Of a DNA stretch of 64,000 nt, positions 32,109 to 43,479 are shown in pieces. The notes beneath the pieces are model-generated. The model saw nothing but the letters and a program-made list of their open reading frames with translations, searched no databases and was not told the origin of the DNA. The DNA lies in assembly GCA_030848705.1 (NCBI GenBank), contig CM061240.1, forward strand, positions 24,509,001 to 24,573,000. The letters run 5' to 3'. The translations under genes and the position numbers were made by a program. This stretch comes from Heracleum sosnowskyi (lineage: Eukaryota; Streptophyta; Magnoliopsida; Apiales; Apiaceae). The stretch's first letter is position 1. Each line of letters starts with the position of its first letter.

Positions 32109-32613
32109 CTAGCTTATAACCCGTGCCAAGCACGGGCCGAGCATCAGTCGACATTAAAATATTAATATTAATAAATTATTAATACATATTATTTAAAAAT
32201 GTATTTCTCGAGAATTGAATGATAAAAATATATAATAAATAAATAACTATTTAATTATGTAGTTATAGACAATCGAACTGTGCATAAAGCTAAAGAAATT
32301 AAAGTAAATAAATAAATCTTGTATGATTACGTAAGTGTAAAGAATCTAACGCTCGATGAAACTATTGAATTTAAAGTAAATAAATAAATCTTGTATAATT
32401 ACGTAGTTGTAAGGAATCGAACCCCGGATGAAGCTAAACAATTTAAAATAAATAAATCTTGTATAAATACGTAGTTGCGAGGAATCGAACCCGGGTTAAG
32501 TGATAACCAAATTTGGTACTTTAGTACTTTGGTACTTTGGTACTTTAGTACTTTGGTACTTTAGTACCGCGTGCCATTTTCACATTGTTTTGTTTATTAA
32601 TAAAGAGTATAGA
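32109..32613 (-). mobile_element. Non-autonomous Helitron, copy 2 (505 bp)
   Basis: Minus strand starts TCTATACTCTTTATTAATAA and ends with the hairpin CCCGTGCTTGGCACGGG, then TTATAAGCTAG, flanked by A and T. It carries repeated units with GGGTTCGATTCC and a run of TACTTTGGTACTTTAGTAC at 32515-32570. It lies just upstream of exon 1 of receptor-kinase copy B, inside what would be its promoter. Confidence 0.8.
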
Positions 32614-33390
32614 TGTCATCTAATATACAGTATGAGGTTGTAAGCAAGCACTACTAGAAAAATGGCTAAATTTGACCGAAAAATTTCGGTCATATTTAGT
32701 TAAATTTGACTTTCAGCGGTCATATTTGGTTCGATTTGACCGAATTTTGTCGGTCATTTTTAGGCTAGTCAAATTTAGCAAAATCGGTCAAATTTATGTT
32801 AAATTTGACCTACTAAAATTGACCGCTTAAATTTGATCGAAAATTTGAAAATTTTGAAATTTGAAATTTTTTGAATTTGCCGCCTAACGGGGATCGAATT
32901 TGACCGTTTTAAATTTGACCGAATGTGGTCAAATTTATAAATGTGACTGAAAATAACTATAACATATATTTTACAAATCCAGCAACTCTTTATCGTATTC
33001 TGCTATTTTTCTGCAAAAGTTCTGCAACAATCTACATTATATCTGGTTATCAACATAAATAACACATGATTAATGTTATATAAATAATTCAAGAACCAAA
33101 ACAATTTCATATCATATACAATATTTATTAATGATGATTTCATTACAAATATAGTCTTATATATATACAATTAAATTTTCAAAATTAGATTTAACAATAC
33201 TATTTTTCCTAATTTAGTTTGATGAAGATGGCCATATGAGATTTTTTTGATTCTTGGTTGACACCTTGACCGTCGGAGTTGCTTTGTTGCCGAAAATATC
33301 ATTCCTCAAGTTGATTTGTAATTATTAATCTTGCACATTAGACATAGATTGACAAAAAATAGACTCACTAGTAGGTGTAAATATGTGTGT

Positions 33391-33397
<7 letters not shown>

Positions 33398-33463
<66 letters not shown>
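33398..33463. repeat. (TA)n microsatellite
   Basis: About 33 uninterrupted TA units next to the left end of a small inverted-repeat element. Confidence 0.95.
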
Positions 33464-33466
<3 letters not shown>

Positions 33467-33800
33467 GTTTACTCCAATACAAACCACTCTTAGACTACAA
33501 ACCTACAAACTAAATAATTGTTTTTCCAAATCGCGTCGAAACATAGCACATATGGTATGCAAATCGATCGTTGGGAGATGGAGAAAAATACGGTGAAGTC
33601 GGATTTCAAAAAAAGATCTCCGATTGACGGGAAAAGTCAAATTAAAAACGGAGGGGAATAAGTGTGATTGTGTGTGGGAGGATGTATTTTAGTTGTGTGT
33701 TGTGCATATAGGGGGGCCATTAGATTACATTAATCTAAGGATTTATACTGGTTCTTAGTTTGTATTTTAAAAAAGGTTTGTATTTGATCACTAGCCTATA
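33464..33800. mobile_element. MITE-like element flanked by TA repeats
   Basis: The left end reads ATAGGGGTTTACTCCAATAC then AAACC. The reverse complement of the right end reads ATAGGCTAGTGATCAAATAC then AAACC. These form imperfect terminal inverted repeats, followed on each side by ACAAAC-type motifs, with TATATA on both flanks. About 335 bp, non-coding. The superfamily cannot be told from this copy. Confidence 0.5.
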
Positions 33801-34538
33801 TATATATAAGGAAGGAGGGAGATGGAGGGGGAAGAAATGAATTAGTGATGTAAGTATGTAATGGGTGTATAAATAGAAGATGAGTTTGCTGTAATAAATT
33901 TAGACCATTGGATTGTAACTTTGATTTGTTAAATCCGGGCCGTTAAATGTGTTTCACGCGGATCTCTAACATGGCACTAAATTTAACCGCGTTCGGTCAA
34001 ATTTATAAATTCGACTAGATTCAGTCAAATTTATAAATTTGATTGATTAGGGTTTTGGTCAAATTTCTAATTAAATTTGACTATCAGCTGTAAAATTTAC
34101 AAATATGACCGAAAATGGTCAATTTATGAGGATGATAAAATTTTGATTTGTTATAATAAATTTTATGCAAAACCTATAATAATTTGATTTTTTGCATGAA
34201 CTGTTGATATCTAAAAAAGTTAATATCCATACGGTTGAATCATTCAAATTGTAATTTAAATAACACAAAATTACTAACCCTAGCCACTAAATGCTTAACC
34301 CCTAAATTCCAACTATATATATTTCAAGGAATAGTTTGAACTATGTATCACATTGTTATGGAATGTTTTTAGTGTTACCTTTTTTAATGTATACAATATG
34401 CTGTCACAGTCTACCGATAAAATATTTATAATTTTTAAAAATTAGTAAGCATTTATTGACAATATTCAAACTTCTTAAATATACGAAAAATAAACATTTT
34501 TTGACCATTTTCAATTTTTAAAATTTGTTAAGTGCCTC

Positions 34539-35052
34539 TGTTATGGATTAAAAAACGTACTTTGTGAATTTAATGAGCTTCGAGCTTTAATGGCTGCACT
34601 CGTGTTTCCGGACTAAATTGGTCCTCACAAGATGCCTACGTATCTCAATTAATGTTGAGAATCAAGCCAAAGACGTAGTTCTGATTGTAGGATCAGGGAC
34701 CTTATATAGGCGTCTGGAGCCTAGTATTTATGGTATGTTTGGGAGTCTTAGCGAATAAGTCTCCTTTTTGATATTGGATAAACGTTGTATTTTTTGCAGG
34801 ATAAGTCTTTTCCTTGTTGATAAAGGCTATGACTCATTAATTGCCTTTAATTGGGATTCTGGATCCTTCTTTGACCAATTTGCCATAATTTGGATTCTTT
34901 TTATGAGCTGTATATTTTCCCTATTCATTAATTATGAAATTAATGAATAATCAGGGTTTCGGGCCTTGAATATTGGGCCGTGTTCTTGGACAATTCGGGT
35001 CTAATTAATATGTCATTAATTATATTTTTAGGGTTATTTTTAGCCCATATCA
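34539..35052 (-). repeat. 3' LTR of Gypsy element C
   Basis: TGTTATGGAT ... GCCCATATCA. The polypurine tract AATTGGGGGGCAAA (minus strand) follows at 35053-35066. Confidence 0.95.
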
Positions 35053-35229
35053 TTTGCCCCCCAATTTCTAGGAAAACTTTTCAAGCTTTCGTAGAAATTA
35101 TATTGACCTTTTTCGAGATTCGGGGTCTTTTTTATCCTTTACCTAGGACTTCATTCACACTAGTGTTTCACAAATATCGCCTTATTGCAAAGTGTGGAGC
35201 GACCTACACATTTACGACGATTGTTGCCT

Positions 35230-35596
35230 TATTCGAGGCTAATTTGACATTTATATGAATTATTCCTAATATTTTAGGAATTTTCGTGTACCCACAGGTA
35301 TTTTTAACATTTATTCCTAATATTTTAGGAATTTTCGTGTACCCACGGGTATTTTTAACATTTATTCCTAATATTTTAGGAATTTTCGTGTACCCACAGG
35401 TATTTTTAACATTTATTCCTAATATTTTAGGAATTTTCGTGTACCCACAGGTATTTTTAACATTTATTCCTAATATTTTAGGAATTTTCGTGTACCCACA
35501 GGTATTTTTGACATTTATTCCTAATATTTTAGGAATTTTCGTGTACCCACAGGTATTTTTAACATTTATTCCTAATATTTTGGGAATTTTCGACCA
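35230..35596. repeat. 51-bp tandem repeat, about 7 copies
   Basis: Unit around ATTCCTAATATTTTAGGAAT, TTTCGTGTACCCACAGG and TATTTTTAACATTT, almost unchanged between copies. ATTCCTAATATTTTAGGAAT is itself a near-palindrome. Because the period is a multiple of three it yields a spurious repetitive ORF. Confidence 0.9.
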
Positions 35597-36625
35597 GAAG
35601 TCAAGTCAATTTCGACCAGGAAGTCAAGTCAATTTCGACCAGGAAGTCAAGTCAATTTCGACCAGGAAGTCAAGTCAATTTCGACCAGGAAGTCAAGTCA
35701 ATTTCGACCTGAACTGGAATGAGGTCGATCAGTTCGACCAGGAAATTTAGGTCTTTTTCGACCTCAAATTTTCGACCTCATTTCTTTGCATTTTCGAGCA
35801 GGAATTTTCGACCTCGTTTCTTTGCATTTTCGAGCAGGAATTTTCGACCTCGTTTCTTTGCATTTTCGAGCAGGAATTATAGCTTAATTTCGATCAGAAC
35901 AGTGTTGAGGTCGAACACTTCGACCAGAAAGTTTAGGCCTTTTTCGACCTCAAATTTTCGACCAGGAATTAGTATTATTTCGATCTCATTCCCAGTATAC
36001 ATTTTCGACTAGGAAGTGGAGTGAGGTTGAACATGTCGACCTTGATTTTAAGTGTAAATTCGACCAGAAATCTTCGAGTTCAACTTGGGTCTTTTTCGAC
36101 CTCACATTTTTTGACCAGGAATTTGGGTCGTGTGTATACTGATACATGATTTTGCTAGTATTCTGATACATGATTTTGCAAACTTTTCCGCCATCGGGGG
36201 GCGCGCTGCCCCCCCCCCCGAACCGCGGGTTAGGGCTTTGTTTTAATTTGTGCTTTTTCGACCTTGGTCGTTCGATCTCAAACCCAGTCTCCTTCGACCT
36301 CATTTTTGAGGTATTTTAGACCTCATTTTTGAGGTATTTTAGACCTCATTTTTGAGGTATTTTAGACCTCAATTTGGTCCCAGGTCGAACAATTCGACCT
36401 CATTTTTCCGTGTTTTTTCGACCTCAGCCTTTCGACTTCAGTGTAGGGTTTCTTCGACCTCGGTTGGCTCCAACAACGCCATACGTGGCTTATAGATACA
36501 AGAACTAAATTGAGTTCTAACACCTTAGACCTCATTTGAGGTTTCAACAACGCCAAACGTGGCTTATAGGTACAAGAACTAACTTGAGTTCTAACACCTT
36601 AGACCTCATTTGAGGTTTCAACAAC
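35590..36625. repeat. TTCGACC motif array and short tandem repeats in Gypsy element C
   Basis: 35590-35706: about five copies of a 23-bp unit TTTCGACCAGGAAGTCAAG. 35710-36450: dispersed TTCGACC motifs like those in element A. 36300-36370: three copies of a TTTTTGAGGTATTTTAGACC unit. 36205-36220: a run of C. 36470-36625: two copies of a 76-bp unit with ACGCCA(T/A)ACGTGGCTTAT. No gene. Confidence 0.85.
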
Positions 36626-36969
36626 TTAATTTTCACATTGAGAGGTCTTCATGAACGAAGATAGACATAACATTTCGCCCTTCGGGGTTCGTTGTATTCA
36701 ACTCTATTTGTGTAGTTGACATGCATATTTTGTATGTTTTCCTTTGCAATAATTGGTAGTTTGTCCTGGCAAAACTTTTGAGGATGTTTCTACCAGTCAA
36801 AACGGGCTCAATCCTTCATCTGCTTTCTGGGAAGCTCATGATTTCATCGAATCTTATTTCTACTTGTCCTACTAGCGGATCCTTTGAGGATGCATTAAAC
36901 ATAATCAACTTTCAAGTTTGAGGCATGCCAAGTTTTTGGCACCTCATGCCCTTCGAGGGTTTCTAGCTT
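36626..36969. other. 3' untranslated stretch of Gypsy element C
   Basis: No gene. Corresponds in position to the region where element A carries the antisense accessory gene, which is absent here. Confidence 0.6.
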
Positions 36970-38895
36970 TTACGAGCCTCGTCCAAACACGTTCTTAACG
37001 TGATATGGTCCTTCCCAATTTGGGGCCAACTTGCCTTTTTGTCCAACTCCGGATGCCTCAATCTTTCGGAGGACTAAGTCTCCTTGACGGAAGAATCTCT
37101 CTTTAACCCTTAGGTTGTAATAGAAAGATGCTCGTTTCTGATGCTGAACTATCTTGGCATTTGCCTCGTCTCTAACTCCATCAATTAGATCTAAAGCTAG
37201 CCTCAAGCCTTCTCCAATTGTCTCTGGTTCGTAATCCTCAACTCTTGGAGACGTGAGGGGAATCTCTACTGGAACCATTGCTTCTGCCCTATATACCAGC
37301 AGAAATGGGGTTGCTCCAGTGGTGACTTTACAGGTATACGATATGCCCAAAGTATGGGGAGCAATTCGTCTTCCCAAGTGTTTCTGGGGTGTTAAACTCT
37401 TTTCTTTAGTCCATCTAGGATAATTCGATTTGCAACCCCAGCTTGCCCATTTGTTTGAGGATGAGCAACAGGAGTGAAGCGTAATTGGATATCATTCTCT
37501 TCACAATATTTCTTGAACTCATTATTGTTGAATTGAGTTCCATTGTCCGTGACAAGGACTCGGGGAATTCCATACCTGCATATCACATTTTCCCAGAAGA
37601 ATTGCATCACTTGCTTGGTGGTTATCTTGGCTAATGGCTTAGCCTCAATCCACTTGGTGAAGTAGTCAATTGCCACTATCAAGAACTTTCTTTGAGCACT
37701 TGCCATTGGAAATGGCCCAAGTATATCCATTCCCCACATGGCAAAGGTGATGGGTGAGTTAATGGACGTCATCATCTCTGGTGGTTGCCTAACTATTGGT
37801 GCATGTTTCTGGCACCGTTCACATTTCTTTACATAGCTTTTATCATTAGCAAGTATGTTTGGCCAATAGAAACCTAGACGAGTGATTTTACGGGCAAGGG
37901 CTCTGCCCCCCAAGTGCTGCCCACAAATTCCTTCATGTACTTCCTTCAGGGCTAATTCTGCCTCTTGGGGTCTCAAACATTTCAGATATGGAATGATGAA
38001 AGACTTTTTGTACCGGATTCCCTCAATCAGGGTATACCTTAGTGCTCTGACGTATAGCTTTCGTGCTTCTGAAGTGTCATTGGGTAACCACCCAGTTTCC
38101 AGATGAGCCTTGATGGGATATATCCAACAACTAGCGACATCAATGGGTGCTACCGACTTTCCGTTGATGCTTGGGGTCCTCAGGACTTGGAAGTATACAC
38201 TCCTTGCATAGTTTTCAATTTCGGAAGAAGCAAATTTAGACAAGGCATCAGCCTTCACATTTTCTTCCTTTGGAATGTGCTCTACATAGCATTCGTCGAA
38301 CTGAGTCATGACGGCCTTGACAAGTTTCAAGTACTTGGCCATGACTTCATCTCTGGCCTCATTGTTTGTCGTTGGAAAGTCAAGTTTTAGTGCATATTTT
38401 ATGATGAATCCATCAGGGCTTTGTAGCACTAAACCGGCTCCGCTTGATTTTGTTTTTGATGCTCCATCAAAATAGAGCACCCAACATTATGTCTCCAACT
38501 TCCTTGTCTTCCATTATTGCTTCCTGCCCCCCGACTTCTTGGTTGTCAATGGTACATTCCACCATGAAGTCAGCAAGTGCTTGAGCTTTTATGGCCGTTC
38601 GAGGCTTATACTTAATGTCGAATTCGCCCAATTCAATGGCCCATTTGATCAATCTTCCACTAACTTGAGAGCTATGCAAGATGTTTCTTAAAGGTTGATC
38701 AGTCAAGACCTCTATCTTGTGAGCCTGGAAGTATGGGCGTAGCTTTCTTGAGGCCATTATCAAGGCTAAGGCAAACTTCTCTATGGTAGAGCAGTTTATT
38801 TCTGCCCCATGAAGAATCTTACTCACATAGTAGACGGGCTTCTGCACTTTCAATCCTTTCAGCCATGTATTTCTTCAGGGCCTCAAAGGCTTCTA
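36970..38895 (-). pseudogene. Degraded Gypsy pol: RNase H, second RNase H, integrase
   Basis: 38853-38467 has the end of the first RNase H (LTDQPLRNILHSSQVSGRLI). 38480-37392 has the second RNase H (MLYFDGASKTKSSGAGLVLQ) and integrase with KKCERCQKHAP, DNGTQFNNNEF and GQAGVANR. In that last motif the catalytic Glu seen in element A (GQAEVANR) is Gly. The second RNase H lost 39 residues between TTNNEA and RDEVMAK, across a short gcctc repeat. A frameshift near 37385 separates the integrase tail (37377-36970). Confidence 0.9.
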
Positions 38896-39345
38896 GTTGA
38901 GCTGGTAACATAACTCTTTGATCCTTCGGGATCTTCTATCCATGCATGTTATTTATGCATATTATGTTTCTTCGTTCTTGCATTCACTTACATTTATTTA
39001 GCTTTTCTTTTGTAAGGCAATTCCTAGTACTTGGCCTCTTGAATGGGCTGGCACTTTGATCAAGTGATATTGGTACAACTTGTTCTTTAGTAGAACAATA
39101 AGGAAATACTCAAACAAAGATAAGTAATAAAATAGTGAATGAGAACTTGAAATATTTCCTTTGAAAAAGAGGGTTCGACCCTTACATAGTGCTTTACTTT
39201 CTACTAAGAGCTTAAGAGCTCAGAATGGTTTCGTCGACCTTATTGCTACTTGTCCTATTTGTGGATCCTTTTAGGAAACACTTAAACATAATAAACTTTC
39301 AAATTTGAGGCATGCCAAGTTTTTGGCACCTCAGCCCTTCAAGGG
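38895..39345. other. Internal insertion replacing the reverse transcriptase
   Basis: The reverse transcriptase has been replaced by about 450 bp that resembles the 3' non-coding part of the element. 39180-39345 matches the style of 13100-13260 in element A, with ACACTTAAACATAATAAACT and GGCATGCCAAGTT. This is what template switching during reverse transcription would leave. It also puts stops in the pol frame. Confidence 0.65.
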
Positions 39346-41862
39346 TTCAGGCAACAATGCTCCAATGTAAGTGACTTTGTCTGGTTCTCCCGGGATTAGG
39401 GGAATAGGATTTAGATCCTCGGCTGGCTTTCCCCTTCTTTCTTCATCGTCTTTTGAATTCATAACCTCGATTGGGAGAACCTGCCCCCCGACTCCATCAG
39501 GCCTTAACGCGGCTACATAGCAATTCCTAGCCATCTTTTGATCTCCTTGTTCTTCACCAACCCCGTTCCTTGTTGGGAACTTGATTTTCAAATGGTAAGT
39601 TGAGGCAACAACCTTGAATGCATGAAGGCCTGTCCTACCAAGGATTTCATTATAAGTCGAGGTTGCCTTTATCACCACGAAGTTCAGCATTTGAGTTGCT
39701 GTTTGTGAACCTTGCCCTATTGTCATAGGGAGCTGAATAGTTCCCTCTACTTTGGATTCAACCCCATTGAACCCATATATGGGCATGTTTGAAGGAGTCA
39801 GTTGTGAATCGGTATATCCCATCTTGATGAAGGCGTCATGGAACAGGATGTCCACGGAAGCTCCATTATCTACCAGAACCCTCTTAGTTTTAGAGTTCCC
39901 TATTACAGGTATAATGACCAACGGGTCGTCATGGGGGAACTTCACCCCTTCAAGATCAGAATCATCAAAGCTAATAGCCACTTCTGCCCTGGCACGTTTC
40001 GGTGCTTCTCCTACAACAGTCATTATCTCTCGAGCATAAGCTTTCCTTGAGTTTCGGGAGGACCCAGCAGAAGTCGGTCCTCCAAATATCATGTTGATGA
40101 CAGGCCCTCGGGGCTTAGGAGTACGATCTTGGTCGTTGTCCCTCCTATCGTAGTCTTTCCTTTCATAGTTTCCTTGTTGATTTCCTCGATTCCCATCCTT
40201 AGTGAACTTATCGAGTTTTCCTCTTCGAATTAAGAACTCGATCTCATCTTTCAGTTGTCTACAATCGTCGGTGTCATGACCAACTTCTTTATGGAAACGG
40301 CAGAATTGATTCTTGTTTCGTTTCTCCAAGTCGGATCTTAGCGGCTTTGGCCATCGAAGATCTTCTTCCTTCTCAATTTCCATCAGAATTTGACTTCTTG
40401 AGGTGTTCAACCTTGCATATTCATTGAACCTGGGTCCGAAGTTGTTCCTTTTAGGTGGAGAGTCGGAATCTTTCGCTGTCCTGGGATATTTGTCCCTAGC
40501 GTCATACTCTTGAGTCTCCTTTCTCTTTTTTCCGTTTTCACTTCCCTCAACAATGGGTTCATACTTTCTCATGCTTTCTTCAGCCTTGATATACTTTCCG
40601 GCTCTATCTTGTAGTAACAACATGTTTTCGGGGGGATGTTTAGCCAAAGACCTCCTGAAGTGGTCATCGGTAGTTCCTTGCTGTAGGGCTATCATAGCCA
40701 CTTTATCTTCCAAATCTGGGACTTTTATAGCCTCCTTAGTGAATCTACTCAAGTATTCTCTCAACGTTTCATTCTTGCCTTGTCGAATCTCCATAAGAGA
40801 GGCGGAACTTTTCTCATGTATCTTCCCACTAACAAATTGATTGATGAATGCCTTACTCAGCTCTTTGAAGGATCCAATAGAATTGGGCGGAAGGCGACTA
40901 TACCAACGTTGAGCCATGCCCGCTAGGGTTTGTGGAAACGCCCTACACTTTACAACGTCATTGGCAGGCTGCAACATCAGTGCATTTGAGAAGGTCCTTA
41001 CATGATTTGCGGGATCTCCCGTTCCATCATAGGCTTTGATCGAAGGCATCTTAAACTTTCTGGATATAGCCGTTTTCATGATGTCTTGAGTAAACGGTGG
41101 TGTAGGATCATCAGGATCTCCTAGGGGCAACAGAATACTAGGATCACCCCTTGGAGCTTCAGCCCTCTTGGTCCTTCTTAGTGGATCCAATTTGATTATC
41201 GGGATTCCTTCAGTCGTTCGGCCCCGAGATTGAGCGGCCTCTTCTTCAGCAAGGAGTTTTTTGAGCCTTGCAGTCTCTGCCTCATGGGCTGCAAGTTTCT
41301 CCCTAGTAGTTTGGGGTGGCTCCCGATTTGTCTGGGAAGAACGTCTCCTTCTTGGGGCGACATCCTCCCCAGTTGTATAACCCTCATCCTCGGTGTATGG
41401 GCCAGAGTAATCTTGAATGAGAGGGGTCTGACGAGTTTGTTGATTTTGGGGTCCCAGACCTTGAATATAAGGGGGCACATATGCCTCATGGTAGATTGGA
41501 TTAGTTCCACTACCGCCCGTCATGGGTCGAGGGGGCATGCCATAGCTTGGAATCCCCAAAGTCTGATTCGCGTATTTAGGGAGATCAGTAGTATGGAGTT
41601 GAAGGCTTCTCGGGGCATTCATGAGCAGCGGGGAGGTCGTGATTGGTTGCTGGTGAACGGTCTCTTGTGGATTAGATCCATGAATGACCATCTGCAGGGG
41701 ATTCGTCCCTTCAACCGAAATCGGGATTTCCGGTCCTTGAGTGTTAGTGGGGATATTCGCCCCTTGTGTGTCAGTAGTTGGCGGTGGCCGATCAGCCTCA
41801 GAGGTGATAGGACGATCCTCAGGAGTTTGATTATCCCGAGCTGTTCTTCGTGTGTTTGCCAT
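39331..41862 (-). CDS. Gypsy gag-protease (843 aa), element C
   Basis: Open frame from ATG 41862. Capsid domain at about residues 270-410 (QRWYSRLPPNSIGSFKELSK), zinc patch CRFHKEVGHDTDDC (with the final Cys that element A lacks), then protease VLVDNGASVDILFHDAF. It ends GALLPEPLKG just before the reverse transcriptase would begin, at the junction with the foreign insertion. Closely related to the first 840 residues of element A. It could still supply Gag and protease; the shortening makes it resemble a gag-only derivative. Confidence 0.9.
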   Translation of the reverse strand: MANTRRTARDNQTPEDRPITSEADRPPPTTDTQGANIPTNTQGPEIPISVEGTNPLQMVIHGSNPQETVHQQPITTSPLLMNAPRSLQLHTTDLPKYANQTLGIPSYGMPPRPMTGGSGTNPIYHEAYVPPYIQGLGPQNQQTRQTPLIQDYSGPYTEDEGYTTGEDVAPRRRRSSQTNREPPQTTREKLAAHEAETARLKKLLAEEEAAQSRGRTTEGIPIIKLDPLRRTKRAEAPRGDPSILLPLGDPDDPTPPFTQDIMKTAISRKFKMPSIKAYDGTGDPANHVRTFSNALMLQPANDVVKCRAFPQTLAGMAQRWYSRLPPNSIGSFKELSKAFINQFVSGKIHEKSSASLMEIRQGKNETLREYLSRFTKEAIKVPDLEDKVAMIALQQGTTDDHFRRSLAKHPPENMLLLQDRAGKYIKAEESMRKYEPIVEGSENGKKRKETQEYDARDKYPRTAKDSDSPPKRNNFGPRFNEYARLNTSRSQILMEIEKEEDLRWPKPLRSDLEKRNKNQFCRFHKEVGHDTDDCRQLKDEIEFLIRRGKLDKFTKDGNRGNQQGNYERKDYDRRDNDQDRTPKPRGPVINMIFGGPTSAGSSRNSRKAYAREIMTVVGEAPKRARAEVAISFDDSDLEGVKFPHDDPLVIIPVIGNSKTKRVLVDNGASVDILFHDAFIKMGYTDSQLTPSNMPIYGFNGVESKVEGTIQLPMTIGQGSQTATQMLNFVVIKATSTYNEILGRTGLHAFKVVASTYHLKIKFPTRNGVGEEQGDQKMARNCYVAALRPDGVGGQVLPIEVMNSKDDEERRGKPAEDLNPIPLIPGEPDKVTYIGALLPEPLKG

Positions 41863-41877
41863 GGTTGATGTTGTCTT

Positions 41878-41895
41878 CCCACAGACGGCGCCAAA
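41878..41895 (-). other. Primer binding site region of Gypsy element C
   Basis: Minus strand TTTGGCGCCGTCTGTGGG next to the 5' LTR, the same as in element A. Confidence 0.9.
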
Positions 41896-42410
41896 TGTTA
41901 TGGATTAAAAAACGTACTTTGTGAATTTAATGAGCTTCGAGCTTTAATGGCTGCACTCGTGTTTCCGGACTAAATTGGTCCTCACAAGATGCCTACGTAT
42001 CTCAATTAATGTTGAGAATCAAGCCAAAGACGTAGTTCTGATTGTAGGATCAGGGACCTTATATAGGCGTCTGGAGCCTAGTATTTATGGTATGTTTGGG
42101 AGTCTTAGCGAATAAGTCTCCTTTTTGATATTGGATAAACGTTGTATTTCTTGCAGGATAAGTCTTTTCCTTGTTGATAAAGGCTATGACTCATTAATTG
42201 CCTTTAATTGGGATTCTGGATCCTTCTTTGACCAATTTGCCATAATTTGGATTCTTTTTATGAGCTGTATATTTTCCCTATTCATTAATTATGAAATTAA
42301 TGAATAATCAGGGTTTCGGGCCTTGAATATTGGGCCGTGTTCTTGGACCAATTCGGGTCTAATTAATATGTCATTAATTATATTTTTAGGGTTATTTTTA
42401 GCCCATATCA
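41896..42410 (-). repeat. 5' LTR of Gypsy element C
   Basis: 515 bp, TG...CA. Minus strand GCCTATATAAGGTCC at about 42056-42070 is a plausible TATA box. Confidence 0.92.
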
Positions 42411-42415
42411 GCCTC

Positions 42416-42972
42416 ATATAATTTTTAACATGTAGTTCTTGTTATCGAGGTACTCTAATATTTTTTTTTCATAGTTATAAGAAATGATTAAGTATATATT
42501 ATTTTATTTTTAAAATTTTTTAATTTACGTAAATTTGACCATGGGTGGTCAAATATATAAATTTCACTACTTTTGGTCAAAATTGAATTCGAATATTTTA
42601 GGGTAGTTTCGGCGGGAAATCTGCCGCCTAAACTTAAATTTGATAAATTTGACAATGTTCGGTCAAATTTATAAATTTGACTAGATTCAGTCAAATTTAT
42701 AAATTTGATTGATTAGAGTTTGCGGTCAAATTTCTAATTAAATTTGACTACCAGCGGTCAAATTTACAAATATGACCGAAAATGGTCAATTTATGAGGAT
42801 GATAAAATTTTGATTTGTTATAATAAAGATTATGCAAAACCTATAATAATTTAATTTTTTGCATGAACGGTTGATATCTAAGAAAGTTAACATCCATACG
42901 GTTGTATCGTTCAAATTTTAATTTAAATAAGAAAAAAAATACTAACCCTAGCTAGTAAATGCTTAACCCCTA
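42416..42972. other. Outer CACTA sequence between nested elements
   Basis: Contains GGTCAAATTT / AAATTTGAC motifs and the junction of the internal tandem duplication (42650-42972 repeats 33990-34300). Non-coding. Confidence 0.7.
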
Positions 42973-43479
42973 TGTTATGCCATATTTTCGGCTGCCTCAA
43001 TTATCTCCTAATTTCCCAATATTGATCTAATAATGATTAATTGTTTAACCACTAAGTAATATCCTCTCTCTCAAACGAGGAAACAATCAATCTAAATCAA
43101 TCAATTACTAAAAAATATCTTCAAACGATTTTTTCAAATCAGGAAAGAATCACAACGCTATTATAACTCTAAAAAGATAAAATCAACTTATCTCAACATA
43201 TCCCTTAACAATCACATGGATTAAAAACACTATCCTATCACAGAACTGCGTTGGCTTGATCCCTATATATAAACAGGGTACGCAGGCAGCTTGGAAGAGG
43301 ATCTGACACATCTAACAACACTACTAGAAAAACGTTAATAGACATCGCCCCTTTTACATCGGTTAAGAAAACCACTGATGTTAAATATATTTTTAACATA
43401 AGATATTTTAAAAGCGATGTTAAATAGCTTTCCGGACATCAATTCCTAAAATAACCGGTGTCTTTATGTATTTTTAGAA

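Larger units (their letters stand above)
34539..42410 (-). mobile_element. Ty3/Gypsy Tat element C, rearranged and non-autonomous
   Basis: 7872 bp with LTRs at 34539-35052 (514 bp) and 41896-42410 (515 bp) that differ by about one substitution and one indel. Perfect 5-bp duplication gcctc at 34534-34538 and 42411-42415. It is a relative of element A (similar LTR ends, same primer site). It has kept gag-protease, lost almost all of the reverse transcriptase, has a damaged second RNase H and a frameshifted integrase, and lacks the antisense accessory gene. The near-identical LTRs show it was mobilised recently, so it must use proteins of another copy. Confidence 0.95.

Noticed and set aside
33331..33513. 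60-aa ORF with alternating YI
   Set aside because: It is the translation of the TA microsatellite.
35286..35750. 154-aa repetitive ORF (17-residue repeats)
   Set aside because: It arises from the 51-bp tandem repeat, whose period is a multiple of three. Neighbouring sequence is non-coding and it is in the untranslated 3' part of the Gypsy.
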